64,000 nucleotides of DNA from Scleromitrula shiraiana (GCA_028455995.1 JABELC010000014.1:372001-436000); one strand, 5' to 3'. Shown: positions 48,009 through 60,000, numbered from the stretch's first letter. Notes: generated from the letters alone by a model not told the origin. Numbers and translations are program-made.

Positions 48009-49403
48009 ATGTTCGCCAAAACTCTTCTTCCGACTCTCGCAGTCCTCGTCGGTTCTTCCGCTGGTAAGTGAATACAACTATCTTATTCATTCAAGAGGGA
48101 GAAGAGATCTATCGGTCTGAGATCGATACAACAATTGAACTCTGTGGTGGACACAAACAATACCGAAATTACACAATGCTAACCCTTCTCTATTGCAGCT
48201 GCCACCAGTTCTATCTGCTCTCAATCAACCGCTACCATCAACTCACAAGCTGATGCTACCGCATTGGCCGACTGCACAACCATCTCTGGTAGCGTTGTTA
48301 TCGGCACAGCTGCAGCTGGAGAGATTTTCCTCAATGGACCTGAGCAAATCAAGGGTGATTTAATCGCCGAAAATGCTGGTGCTTTGACATCTCTCGCCAG
48401 TACCTCTCTCGGAACGATTGGTGGTGCATTCACCTTGAGCAACTTGACTGTGTTGTCCACTCTCTCATTCAGTGATCTCACTTCCGTTGGCGATATCAAC
48501 TGGGCTGCGCTCCCCGCTCTTCCTTCCCTTACATTCCCTCAATTCATCACATCCGCTAGCAGCGTTACCATTACCAACACTTTCTTGAGTACTTTGGATG
48601 GTATCAACTTGGACACTGTCGACACATTGAACATTAACAACAACAATCGTCTCAAGACATTCAGCACCCAAGTTGCAAACATCACCCAATCCCTTAACAT
48701 CGACTCCAATGGAAAGTCCTTGGATGTTAGCTTCCCTAACTTGATCTGGGCTGCCAACATGACCTTCCGCAATGTCTCCACTGTCAGCATTCCATCTTTG
48801 GCTGTTGTCAACGGTTCCCTTGGATTCTACGAGAACTACTTCACCAGTCTCTCTGCACCAAACTTGACCAAAGTTGGTGACACTGCCAACGGACAAGGTG
48901 GTTTGGCTTTCGTTGCTAACCCTTCTCTTGCCAACATCACCATCCCTAGCATTCAAACTGTTGGAGGTGCTTTCCAAATTGCCAACAACTCTGCTCTTGA
49001 TGACATCTCTTTCCCAGCTTTGACTCAAGTTGGTGGTGCTATTGACTTCTCCGGCAACTTCTCCACGTAAGTTTTATAATATAGGTGTTTTTTAATACAT
49101 TTCACTAACTATTTACAAAGCCCTGAGCTTCCAAAACTCGACGATGTTAAGGGTGGTTTCAATATGCAATCCACTGCCTCCATTGATTGCTCCAGCTTCC
49201 AATCTGAGCACAGCAGCGGTAACATCCAAGGTACCTTCACTTGCAAGACCACTGCCGATGCTAAGTCTGGAACCGGTTCCTCCAGCACCTCCAGCTCTTC
49301 AGGATCCTCAACCACTAGCAAGAGTGCTGCTATCTCATACTCTGTCAATGATGCTATCGTTGGTGTTTCCGTTGTTGGTGGTCTTTTGCAGATGTTGTTG
49401 TAA
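48009..49403 (+). CDS. ECM33: Ecm33-family GPI-anchored cell wall protein
   Basis: Three exons, 48009-48063, 48199-49066 and 49121-49403, 401 residues. Ecm33/Sps2 proteins are GPI-anchored glycoproteins needed for cell wall integrity. A signal peptide (MFAKTLLPTLAVLVGSSAGA) is followed by a Cys-containing start (SSICSQSTATI) and ADCTTISGSVVIG. The body is an LRR-like receptor-L-domain repeat: GTIGGAFTLSNLTVLSTLSF, TLNINNNNRLKTF, GSLGFYENYFTSLSAPNLTK, GGAFQIANNSALDDISFP. Many N-glycosylation sequons (NLT, NMT, NVS, NGS). A Ser-rich stem (SGTGSSSTSSSSGSSTTSK) and a hydrophobic C terminus ending GGLLQMLL fit GPI attachment. Orthology is strong. Confidence 0.95.
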
Positions 49404-49983
49404 AGAATTGGGACGTCGGCGTTTTTCATTTGATTATCACATTAGACCTAATCTGCCACGTTCTCTTTTTTTATTCTAAACGACTTGTCGCCAGCTTTTG
49501 AGCGTTTTCACCTTCATTAGGATCACTAGGGGCGTGTGCTTTGCATATCCATTGTTATTAGTTGCTTTATCTTTGCATCTAATATATTAATGGAAGGAAC
49601 AGAGAATTTCATGTTATAAGGAGGGGGTGGAAGAGTGCAAGGAAAACAATTAGGCTTTTCCGAGAATTACAAATTGTACATTTGAATATCGTTTATGTGT
49701 GAGAAGAATAATAATGAATGAATTTCTTTTAATAAATGTTATTGATAGATTAGATTATTTTGACAACGTTATGTGAGCTGCCATGTTAAATGTCAGTTTT
49801 AATTCTTATAGAGTTGATGTTGGTATTGGTGTTGATGTTGATGTTGATGTTGATGTAGTCATGAATGAGACTTGATGGATTGATGGATTAATTGAAAGGT
49901 AGACTAATTGACTAATTAACTAATTAACTAATAAATTGTGCATGACTAAAATTACTTTTATATCTATCTATCTATCTAGATTT

Positions 49984-50128
49984 GAATATGAATATGATAT
50001 TTGAATATGATATTTGATATTTGATATTTGATATTTGAATATGATATTTGATATTTGATATTTGATATTTGATATTTGATATTTGATATTTGATATTTGA
50101 TATTTGATATTTGATATTTGAATATAAT
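49984..50128. repeat. GATATTT / GAATAT heptamer minisatellite
   Basis: About 20 near-perfect copies of TTTGATA, with AATATGA variants at both ends. Confidence 0.92.
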
Positions 50129-50313
50129 ATTAACTTATATGTTAATTTAGTCTTGACTCTTGAATTTTGACTTTTGAGATGGTAGGTAGGCGTGTAGATG
50201 GTAGGTAGGCGTGTAGGTGTAGGTGGGTGGAATGGAATGGAATTAAATTGAATTAAAGGTAGAATGGAGATGGATGATGGATAGATGATGGATAGACGAT
50301 GGATAGATGATGG

Positions 50314-50470
<157 letters not shown>

Positions 50471-51495
50471 CTTGGTTGGAACTTAAATACACTAATATTT
50501 AATTAATCAATTAATTAATTAATACAATAATAATTTATCTAACAAGAAAGCAAGCAAGGTATGAAGAGGTATGAAGAGGTATGAAGGTATGAAGGAGGAA
50601 GGATGGAAGGAAGGTATAGGGATTTGAGAAATCTGAAACTTGATGGGTAGGGTAGGGGGGGTAGCGGGGGTGGTGTTTCGTGTTTTGGTTTTATGATGAT
50701 TATTTTGATGATGATTATTTTGATGATGATTATTTTGATTTTGATGATGATTGGAGTTGTGAGAGGTGGGTAGGGGAGGGTAGGGGAGGGGATATTGTGA
50801 TGCGTCACGATGGTGGGCTTATAATTTGGTTTTGTTTTGGTATGGTATGGGATGGGTATGGGATGGGTATGGGAAGGGTATGGGTATTTTATATTGTTTA
50901 TGAATTTAAATATATCTATCTATCTCTTTATATACTAGTAAATAGTTATGATATATAGGAATTTGATTTAGATTCTAACTTGCCAAAATAAAATGTTTTA
51001 TGAATTTGAACTTGAACTTGAATACTTTATAAACGTCCGTCTATAAATTAGAATTATATTATTTATATAATTATATATATTTATTAATTATTAAAATTCA
51101 TTTAAATAGCATTTTTAAATTAAACTATAAGTTGAAATTGAAATTTATAAAATTTAAATACATTCAAGTTTATATACATTTTATACATGTAAGTTATAAA
51201 AATAAATGAGCTACTATAATTTAATACTGTAAAGTCTATAAGCTACAAGGCATTCCACTAGAGTCTGAATAAGAATCTCCGTTTGCTTCCCTCAAGGTAG
51301 GGTTCGATTCTATTCTTTATACTATACTATAGCTTTCTACTATACTATGGCTTTCTCTTCCTTTTCTGTATTGTATTATATTGCATTGAATCAATGGGAA
51401 AGATGCAATATGATATGATACAATACAATACGATACTCTATAATTACGCAATATGATAAAATGCTTCGCTTGTCTTTGATTGACGGACAATAAGA

Positions 51496-53155
51496 CTACA
51501 ACTTAGCTTTAGGTTGCTTGAGCATTGTATCGGCTACGATGCGACGTTGGATCTTTCCAGTTGCTGTTTTAGGCATGTTGTCGGTGAAATATACCTTCAT
51601 TGGATGTTAGCTTGTTTATTTGCGTAGAAATAGAGAGATGAACTGTAAATCATGTAGATGTAGATGTAGATGTAGATGTAGATGTAGAGATAAATAAAGA
51701 AAGCAAATATACCTTTTTAGGAACCTTAAACTTAGCCAACTTATCCGTCACCCAACTCTTCAACTCCGCCGCATTCAACTTCTGATCTGGCTTCAACACA
51801 ATCGCAACTCCAACATCTTGTCCATACATCTCATCCGGAATAGCAAAACTAACTGCCTCTGAAACAGCTGGGTGACGCGCAAGAACATTGTCTAATTCAA
51901 TAGGTGAGATTTTCTCTCCCCCTTTATTGATCAATTCCTTAATTCGTCCCGTGATAAATACATATCCATCGCTATCCATCTTACCCTGATCACCGGTTCG
52001 GAAGAATCCCTCGCTGGTGAAAGATTCCGCGTTGGCTTTGGCGTTGTTGAGGTAGCCGGATGTGACGTTTTCGCCGCGGATGGAGATCTCTCCTTCAGAT
52101 CCGGTGGGTACTTCTTTACCAGCGCTGTCGAGAATTCGCACTTCGACTCCTTGGCCGATTCCTACGCTGCCCGGTTGACGTTTTCCGGGTGGGAGGGGGT
52201 TGGATGTCATTTGGTGGGCGGCTTCGGTCATGGCGTACGCTTCGAGGACGGGTGCGTTATATGTTTCTTCCAATTGGTGGAAGATGGTGGGGGAAAGAGG
52301 GGAGGAACATGATCTGATGAAGCGGATATTGGGTTTAGTTGTTGGAGGTGGGTTCTTGAGTAGGATTTGGTGGATGGTGGGAACGGCTGTGTACCAATTT
52401 GCCTTGTGGGTGATGAAATCGTCCCAAAATTCGGAGGCGGAGAATTTAAGGGGTACGATGACGGAGCCTCCGGAAAGAAGAGGAGCGAGGAATCCGGCGA
52501 GAAGCCCATGCACGTGGAATAGTGGCATTACGAGCATGGTTCTGTCAGCTGGTGTAAGCTGGTATGTAGCTTGGATATTCTTCATTGTGCGCGTGAGATT
52601 TCGATGGGTCAATGGGACAGCCTTGGGTCTTCCCGTCGTGCCACTGGTGTGCAAGACTAAAGCAACATCATCAGGTTGCGCTTGTTCAACCTTCTGATTT
52701 CCCTTTCCCTTTAATTTTCCCTCGTCCTTAACATCTAATACCACCTCCGTGCCATTCCAATAACATTCGGCAACAGCGGCTTTATATTTCCTCGCAGCTC
52801 GAACGGCAGGTCCATCTTTTGCAAATGAACCTTTTGGCACGAGTGCTACTGCGGAACTTAAATCATCGATGTAGAATTCAAATTCTTCTTGCTTGTAGGA
52901 CGAATTGAGAGGTGCGGCAATTCCTCGTTGCCATGCGGCGGCTAGAAAAGCTACGATGAATTCATAGGTGTTGGGTAGAGCTATCGAGACAGCAGATTGA
53001 GGTGTAACACCAAGCTTCGCAAGCTTCTTTTGAAAGGAGAAGACTTCGCCTGACAATTGTGCATATGTTACAGTGAGTGGTTGTTTACCAGGTATAATAA
53101 TTGCTGCAGACTTGGCGTCTTGGGAGAAGGAATTCGATAGGGTTGTTGCGGACAT
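51496..53155 (-). CDS. PCS60: Peroxisomal acyl-CoA synthetase, Pcs60/oxalyl-CoA synthetase type
   Basis: Two exons on the minus strand, 53155-51713 and 51594-51496, 513 residues. ANL-superfamily adenylating enzyme; the Pcs60/Fat2/AAE3 group activates oxalate (and medium-chain acids) to CoA esters at the peroxisome or in the cytosol. Motifs: LHTSGTTGRPKAVPLTHRN (P-loop), MPLFHVHGL, EAYAMTEAAHQM, RTGDQGKMDSDGYVFITGR, KELINKGGEKISP, and in exon 2 PKTATGKIQRR with the catalytic Lys. The C terminus AKL is a PTS1 signal, so a peroxisomal location is likely. The first in-frame ATG is 53155 (MSATTLSNSF). The oxalate specificity is inferred from family resemblance, and would be of interest in an oxalate-producing fungus. 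The gene shares a 627-bp divergent promoter with the SPF45 gene. Confidence 0.92.
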
Positions 53156-53782
53156 TTCGGGTATAGAAAGGTAGTAGTAGGTCAAGGTTAAGATATCGAT
53201 ATGGGTATTAGGATGATCAATTGGTTATTGGAGTGTCAATAATCCTTCAATTGATGTATTTAATTCCAAAAAAAGAATACAGACGTAAATGCTTCCTTCA
53301 ATGGGTTAATCGTCAGATCTTCCTACCTTCTCTCGTACCTCCCTCCGGCGGTAGTCAGTTCTTTTAATTAAAGATTTCTTTTCACCCTACAAAATTTGGC
53401 CAAATTCCTTAGATTTTTGGCTAGAAATCAGGCCTCCAAATATTATCATACAAAAATGTATGTAAGCCATAAATCCTAAATTAAAAAAAAATCCTTAATT
53501 AAAAGAACTAACTACCGCCGGAGGGAGGTACGAGAGAAGGTAAGGCAAGCACTGACGATTATGATGACTTTGCGCAATGCCAAAAGGTTTCATCCCACCT
53601 ATCCTTATCGCCGAGTTACCCCTTATCGTAGAGCTCCCTTACTTAGCCTTAGGTTAAATAAAACTCACGAAATTCCAGCCTCATGCGCCAGGCTGTAGTG
53701 TAGTCAAACAAATGATTCCATCTGGGAACCTTCTTGGAAGCAACTGTTACTTCAATTTTCCAAGGTCGTTTGGTCCTCCATA
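53156..53782. promoter_or_regulatory. Divergent Pcs60/SPF45 promoter, split by a MITE
   Basis: 627 bp between two start codons; the MITE takes up the middle 250 bp. The flanks show no other repeats. Confidence 0.6.
53310..53559. mobile_element. 250-bp palindromic MITE with TA target duplication
   Basis: Ends ATCGTCAG...CTGACGAT flanked by TA on both sides (53308-53309 and 53560-53561). Long terminal inverted repeats: the left arm has CCTACCTTCTCTCGTACCTC then CCTCCGGCGGTAGT-AGTTCTT and TTAATTAA; the right arm is its reverse complement, with TTAATTAAAAGAACTAACTA then CCGCCGGAGGGAGGTACGAG and AGAAGGTAAGG. Each arm is about 65-75 bp around an AT-rich, non-coding core. The TA duplication and lack of coding capacity fit a Tc1/mariner-type non-autonomous element. 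The left outer arm has lost a few bases relative to the right (TCAGATCTTCC against TCAGTGCTTGCC). It starts 155 bp upstream of the Pcs60 ATG and ends 223 bp before the SPF45 ATG. Confidence 0.88.
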
Positions 53783-55505
53783 ATGTCAAATCCCCCAAAT
53801 TCGACTCCAGCTCGGAGTGGACTTTCTCTCTACGCAAATTTGTTAGATCCTTCGTCAAGTAACACGCCTGGTTCCATCACCAAAGGACCGATTGTGTTCA
53901 AGACTGCTGCCACTCCTGCAGAAGATGAAGCTTCAGCTAAGAAACCTCAAATTGATGCTGGTAAGTTTATATATATAGCGAACATATACTTCTTCTGTGA
54001 ATTCTGACAAATAATTAGCTACACTAAGGTTTCAGCCTACAAGAAGACCGCAACTCTCTTCTCAGAAGCCCAAACCGAAATCGACTTTCCCTAAAGCTGC
54101 TCCAGCAAATACAAATAATGGGGAACAGATCAATACGCCTGCAGCAAGCACTCCAGCTTCAAACGCTACCAAGCCGGTTCCCAAGAATACATTAGCTGAT
54201 TGGGCTGCTGACGATGATGATGTGAATGGATTCTATGTTGGGGAAAAGAGACAACGAGGTGGCAGGAAACGAAGAAAGAAGAATAAAGAGGAGCAAGCTG
54301 TGGTACAAGATTGGGACGATATCTATGATCCCTCACGACCTAATAATTATGAGGAGTATAAACATAGCGATGAGAAGATCAGAGAAGTGAGAGAATGGAA
54401 GGACAGGCTTTATGCCCATAGAATGGCACGCAAAGGATCGAGTGATAGCGATGATGATGAATCGTATAGGCCGCAGATGGGTAGTATGTGTTACCTACTA
54501 TATGAGTGTTTCATGTTGTTAATAGGATCTAGACCAATTTGCGCCGCCTTCGAATTATTCATTTGCGCCTCCACCAATTGGTACTCCACCTAGGAAGCGC
54601 CCAGAAACTCCAGAAAGCGATAGTTACAGTCCAAAACTAGATAACCAACCACCTCCACCACCTCCCCCCGCAACCGAGCCATTACCCCCACTACCAGCAC
54701 CACAAACAAGTGGATCTATATCCCGAGCACCAGTTCGATACAACTTACCAGCAGCTCCAACCGATCTTCCATCTTCCGTAGCAGAGTTAGAACAAGCTTT
54801 GGCAGATGAACCCGACGAGGAAGCAGGCGATGAGGATGCACCAAGATCGAATCGTCCTGGCCAGCAAGGCTTCGCAGAACGCCTTCTGTCTAAATATGGA
54901 TGGAGCAAAGGATCCGGTCTGGGTGCTGATAGCTCTGGTATCATCACTCCACTGCAGGTGAAGCTCGACAAACGCAAGAAGAAATCTGATGCGGAAGGTG
55001 GTGGATTTAGGGACTCTGGAGGCAGAGGAACCATTATTGGTGGTAAGAGAAAGGTCAAAGAAGAAGATCAGGTTGGAAGGTTTGGACCCATGTCTGAAGT
55101 TATTGTGCTTCGTGGTATGGTTGATAATATGGATCTTGATGCGGAAGTTGAGGGATCCGGGGATGGGGGCTTGATGCAGGAAATTGGTGATGAGTGTGGT
55201 GAGAAGGTATGTATTACTTCTATGGCCTTGTTTGCTGATCGATATGGGCTAACACATGATGGTAGTATGGACGGGTTGAGCGAGTGTATATCGATCGGCA
55301 TAGTACTCCTGCGAAGGTGTTCGTTAAATTTACTAATCAGTTGTCGGCTTTGAGAGTAAGTGATATTGTCTTTCATCTATCTTGAAAATAACATTGCTAA
55401 TATAAACAGGCTGTGAATGCACTCGAAGGACGTGTATTTAATGGAAATACTATTAATGCGCTTTTTTATGATTTGGAGACTTTCGAGAAAGGTGTCTATG
55501 AGTAG
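53783..55505 (+). CDS. SPF45/RBM17-type splicing factor (G-patch + UHM)
   Basis: Five exons, 53783-53960, 54019-54483, 54533-55206, 55266-55355 and 55410-55505, giving 500 residues in phase. SPF45 is a U2-associated alternative splicing and DNA-repair factor. Middle: a WDDIYDPSRPNNYEEYKHSD motif (with DWD before it), common to SPF45 proteins. G-patch about residues 350-390 (QGFAERLLSKYGWSKGSGLG). C-terminal RRM of the U2AF-homology type: VIVLRGMVDNMDLD, YGRVERVYIDRHS, AKVFVKFTNQLSALRAVNAL and EGRVFNGNTINALFYD, in which R-V-F is the R-x-F loop that binds ULM ligands. Intron 2 uses an acceptor TCTAG just inside an apparent earlier AG, which gives QMGNQFAPPSNY; the earlier AG would break the frame. 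Confidence 0.92.
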
Positions 55506-56103
55506 ATAGTCACACCTTTTAATGTTCATATATACATATCATTGATCATACCATACAGCCAGTCAATCACTTTGTCGAGCTATCATGTCATTTTCTCTCC
55601 GAATAATAATCCCCCACTATGGGATCAGTTGGATGACTATTAATTGCATCCAAATCATCTACCTACTCATCGCAACGAACAGCAAATACAATGCCTCCTA
55701 TTCTTAGTTGAATGCAACAGTCATATACTCTCCCTTATGCAGTCAAGACATGAGGAATCCATGCCTGAATTTACTTCTTAAAATATACGCTCACTCCAAA
55801 ACACCAAAACATATGACTAAACCACCATTTTTGGTGATTCACACACCTTAATTTCCCTATTATGATAGAATCAAGTTGATTCACACACTTCAATATTATC
55901 ATTATAACTGGATCCAGTGCGTGGCTGGATTGAATAATGGCGCAGATTTGTCCATAAGAGGATCGATTCCCCCCCTCTTCCTCTTCTTCCTTTTCATTAA
56001 CATAACGCATACAACATAACATTTCCTCAAATACGATATCAAACCTGTTAAGAATTTCTTGCTTACAACAATTTCGGATAATCATACAAACAACAATAGC
56101 AAC
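55506..56103. promoter_or_regulatory. Spacer carrying the inverted family upstream block
   Basis: About 55955-56060 is the reverse complement of the upstream blocks at 28322-28470 and 29326-29465: GAGGATCGATTCC, a pyrimidine tract, CATTAACATAACGCATACA, CATTTCCTCAAATACGATATC. 55840-55905 carries unit-boundary-like GATTCACACACTTCAATATT. Confidence 0.7.
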
Positions 56104-56601
56104 ATGGATCAGAACAACGCCTCTCCCCTGCCGATGCCCATTAAAGATGCCTCCAAATGTCCACGCATCGTTCCCCAAGGTCAATCTCCACCAAGTTGTT
56201 TGATTGTCGCCTACATATAGGGCCTTGATCTACGCAACATTACATGGGCTGAAAAGCGTTATGCCTACAATAAGGAAGACGCATACACAGCGTTGATTCG
56301 AGTGTTCCACGAATGGTTTCGTGAAATGCCACCTCATGCCCGAGGAGAACCAAAGGATTTCGTTTCTAGAACAGTGGGCGGTTTGTAGGATTGGAGGGAA
56401 TATGAGGCAGATGGATCTTTCACTGGCTTTTGTGTTCTTGAGAATTCCGAGGGCAGACCTATTTGGTCAATGAAAAGATTCAAAAAGGAGGGTGTCCCAG
56501 TTCCTCCTCCAAATCTAAATGGGGAGCCGGATCAGTCGTCTCAAGAACACGATTATGAGTCGTCTAACGAGCACGATTATGAACAAACGTCAAGTAGGTG
56601 A
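56104..56601 (+). pseudogene. Unrecognised small-protein family, pseudogene with two in-frame stops
   Basis: A 166-codon frame from ATG (MDQNNASPLPMPIKDAS) interrupted only by TAG at 56218-56220 and TAG at 56386-56388, with no frameshift. Family traits on both sides of the stops: SCLIVAYI, NITWAEKRYAYNKEDAYTAL (the EDA helix), WREYEADGSFTGFCVLENSE then GRPIWSMKRF, which mirror KGFCVRQMVNGDIKW of member 2. Each stop is one C-to-T change from a CAG Gln codon, in CpA context, which is what repeat-induced point mutation (RIP) favours. It has the family upstream block and 3' flank, in inverted orientation to the 27.8-29.3 kb pair. Readthrough or a very short intron cannot be excluded. Confidence 0.65.
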
Positions 56602-57916
56602 GGAAATGCGGGAGATTGGAAAGTTCAGTGGAGCTGCAAGTTGGACTGGTTTCTGCGTATGTCTGAGGGAGAATTGGAAGATTAGTTTGGAGGCTGAACA
56701 CTTCAGTCTTGTGGGGCTCTCATCGACTGGCAGTTGGTAGGTGTAAGGAAAGGGTTCGAGGAGGGTTTTAAAGTATAACATTGTATGACTACAAATAATA
56801 CAATTTTATGATCCACATACTTTATTACTATTATTATTATTGTTGTTGTTATTATTATTATTGTTATTGTTATTATTGTTATTATTATTATTATGACTGA
56901 ATTGAATGTATGTATCATTTGGTATGAATGCATTGTATAACAACTATGATGGTATTATTCATGAAGTATATTCCCCTTCAGTTTTTCATCAAGCAAATAA
57001 ACAATCATACGGTTTTAATTGATATTGATAAATTGTAATATTAAATTACTTCCTCAGAAAGTAGATAACCAGGTTATAAATTCAGATAACGGAGGAATTA
57101 ATACACCTAGGGGGCGGATTTGTCTATATCTGGATAGTAGTATTTATAAATCAAGCAAGATATTGAACTCAATATTGATCCAAATATCTAGAATCGAATA
57201 GTTCGCAGAATCGGAGTTGAATTCGAGGGTATGTGGTAGGAAAAGGAATCTAGAATTTCCATCACTTGTTACTACCAGAGAACCAGAGTCTAATTTTGCT
57301 TGTGTTCTTAATAGGAGCTTGTGATAATCAGGATAGCTGATCCTGTTATGTGTATTCGGGGTCAGAAATGGTGTGACTAGATAATAACGCCATCGTAGAA
57401 GGGTGAGAGGGGGGGTAGTCACCGCATTCACTGGTAGCGTCCAACCAGTCGTTATGACTAAATTTGTAAAGAATAATATTCTGGCCCCAGTAAATCGAAC
57501 CAGATCGAAATTGACTCAGAGGAGATGGTGATTTTAAGAGAGCACATAGTTGGGTGTAGTATGAAATTACTCTATCCGAGTCGTGACGGTGTCTTTCCAA
57601 CTCATTTTGGGCAGGAAAATGCCACAAGAGTAACAAATAAACAACCTGATTCACTGATAATGACGACTTATAGTATAATTCACACCCCAATATCGTGTCA
57701 TAATCTTCGAAAAGTTGTTTGTAAAAAGACGGACGGGCTGCAGCCGGTTTCCTGTTTATACTTTCTTCGAACAAACACAATTTTTCGAGCAAAATCTCAA
57801 AAACCAAAACACGTTTACAAGAGATCTTATTATCCAAGATAAATATCAACATAAAAACCTTGGTCAACACATATTAAGCTACTTCCTCCTCATAAAACGC
57901 GATTACCAGACCTGCC
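56602..57916. other. Spacer with family 3' flank and a TTA microsatellite
   Basis: 56735-56822 (reverse complement GATCATAAAATTGTATTATTTG, followed by TTTAAAACCCTCCTCGAACCC) matches the 28559-28625 boundary, i.e. it is the duplicated 3' flank. A TTA/TTG run follows (56820-56895). A minus-strand open frame (57346-57852, about 168 codons) has no recognisable domain and I do not annotate it as a gene. Confidence 0.55.
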
Positions 57917-58513
57917 ATGTCAGCAAGCAATACGTCCAATGCCCTCACAAGGCTTCCAACTTCAACTCCCTCTCAGTCCAGCTCAAACACCCCAAATATC
58001 CTCTACGCAGTCCTCTATGTACACTCTGATTCCCATGGACCCAATTGCGTTCGAAAAGTAGCCGACCCCTTTATATTTGAAACGTTCAAAGAGGCTCAGG
58101 GACGCCTGGAAAAGGAAGGAGTGGGACAGGAACCATTGATCCACCACATATGGCAGGAAATAGATGATCCTCGGGGACATTGGAGATGGAAATACGGTGA
58201 AAAGTCAGGTGTAAAAGCAAGTGTGGAATTCATAGTGCGAAAAGTCAAAGGATTGAGCTTGTCGGAAGCAATGGATGCAGGAGCTTTTTGGACTTGGAAA
58301 TGCGCCTCAAGTTCAAGTGGTAAATTGAAAGTAAAGGCAAGTAGACTTGTGGATCTACCGGAAGCAAGCGGGTCAAGGGTTAAAGGAGAATTCGGGATGC
58401 AGTTGCCAAAATTATGGTGTAGCTTGATGAAAGCTCTGACTGAGGATGGTGGAGTACAGTGGCGTGGTAATATGATGTGGAGCATCGAAGAAGATCTTAT
58501 ATCGAAGGGATAA
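57917..58513 (+). CDS. Unrecognised small-protein family, member at 57.9 kb
   Basis: Single exon, 198 residues, the longest open member; no known domain. A Ser/Thr/Asn-rich N terminus leads into ILYAVLYVHSDSHG, then FIFETFKEAQGRLEKEG (the position of the T-L-E-E-A-N helix), WQEIDDPRGHWRWKYGEK (tryptophan-rich segment), VKASVEFIVRKVKGLSL and a unique C-terminal half ending SIEEDLISKG. Charged and soluble, no signal peptide. The Trp/Arg-Trp-Lys motif is shared with the relic near 59.55 kb. Start: the first ATG, with CC at -1/-2 and T at -4. Confidence 0.6.
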   Translation: MSASNTSNALTRLPTSTPSQSSSNTPNILYAVLYVHSDSHGPNCVRKVADPFIFETFKEAQGRLEKEGVGQEPLIHHIWQEIDDPRGHWRWKYGEKSGVKASVEFIVRKVKGLSLSEAMDAGAFWTWKCASSSSGKLKVKASRLVDLPEASGSRVKGEFGMQLPKLWCSLMKALTEDGGVQWRGNMMWSIEEDLISKG

Positions 58514-60000
58514 ATAAGCCTCTGATATAATCTGAAGATAAACGCATAAATCATCAGCCAATACCTGAGTCTTCACAATTACGAGAAACCTCTTGGACTA
58601 TGGAGGAAGGCTCACATTTTCCTAAAGGCTCTCAAGATTTGGGTTCACATTAGATTGCAATACGTAAAACACTAAATAATTCAATTTGATTGTGAAATTA
58701 CACTTCTAGTGAACAGTTCTTCAAATACAGAAATATACCTGAGTGTGACCGTGTGAATGAGATGGGCTGTGTAAGGAAAAGAATGTTGCGAGTTGTAATT
58801 CCATCTATCTTATACCAATTCAGTTCTGCTGTTGTCCCCTCAAACTTGCAAATATAACTCTATCTTGCTGTGCACTATTGACAGGCTGGTAGCCTCTAGA
58901 TTACTTAAAAGACCACTTATATCCACATCACTATTTGATGAGCCTTTGAAAGTTTTGGATGGAAAGCTTGGAGGTGTCGTGACAAGTGATGCTCAATACT
59001 GTTGGGGTCATTAGATTGGAGAGATAGGGGAAACTTATTTCGCAAACGCCACTGGGCAATTGCACAGATATCATCAATAGAGAAAATGATTATAGATATA
59101 TTTGTCCGAGCTATTAAAACTACATATGAGAAGTATGAATATTATAGATGTCAACACATTGGATTATATAATGTACGAACGCTGGATAATCGGCAATGCT
59201 ATATACAATATTGATTATGCGACATTCCAAATGTCGAATGATCTAACATCATTCCATATCTTTGATTATCTACCATATTTGATGTCAGATAACTCAACAT
59301 TTGTCATTATGCTAGATTATTAAACACAATAAAATGCTGGATCAGTAAATATCTTTCTATCTATATACTGCCTAGGGTAAAAGTTGTCATGAGACTTGCT
59401 CACTTTACCAATGTCAAAATCAAATTTGCACAATCGGGATGTTACTCTTCGCTTGGAGGTATATCATCTCCAGCAAGCTGTCAGAGAATGGTATCATTGG
59501 GTCTTAGCACTTGTCTAGGAAAGTAGCATATGATCTCTACTCTTCTCGGCAGATGGAAATGGCAACACGATGGCACTGAATGAAAGAAGTCAAACTATAA
59601 TTTCTATTCTGCCTCAGAAATGATCAAATGTTTGGTTTTGTGTATAAGCAAGCAGATGGAAACAGAACCATCAAATGCAAGCTACACTTGAATCTCTTAA
59701 AAAGGCTTCCCACAGAAATAAATAATCAAGAAGCATGCACAAATTTGACGCGAGACTGTGTTATATGAAGTCATGGGACTCATGATAAAACGCCATATCA
59801 GAGGAGAAGCCACTTTCCAGAATTATGTGCCTAGTGCTAGATGCAGATGACGAGACAAGCGTACTGCGAACGAAAGGCTAACTTGAAAGACATAGACAGG
59901 AAGAGATGTTATATAAGTGTAACACACTTGTATGCTGAAGGGAATATATTTAATCGTGCCGAAAGTTACTCCCATAAAGTGCTATCTCAATTAACCAAAT
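58514..60000. other. Spacer containing a probable family relic
   Basis: 1.5 kb with no intact gene. The relic at about 59410-59710 is listed separately. The rest is AT-rich and without repeats. Confidence 0.5.
59411..59710 (+). pseudogene. Probable degraded copy of the small-protein family
   Basis: Fragments in different frames resemble the family in the right order: MSKSNLHNRDVTLRLEVYHL and QQAVREWYHWV (59411-59515, then TAG), GRWKWQHDGTE (59549-59581, compare GHWRWKYGE of the 57.9-kb gene), and MFGFVYKQADGNRTIKC (59629-59679, compare FTGFCVLENSEGRPIW and WGYCVQKKTKHGIEW). Several stops and at least two frame changes separate them. By-eye resemblance only. Confidence 0.35.

Noticed and set aside
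51280..51325. tRNA B-box-like GGGTTCGATTC
   Set aside because: The T stem does not pair and no A box or acceptor stem is found.
57346..57852. 168-codon minus-strand open frame
   Set aside because: No recognisable domain, no conserved segment with the family genes and no splice context. It could be chance in AT-rich DNA.
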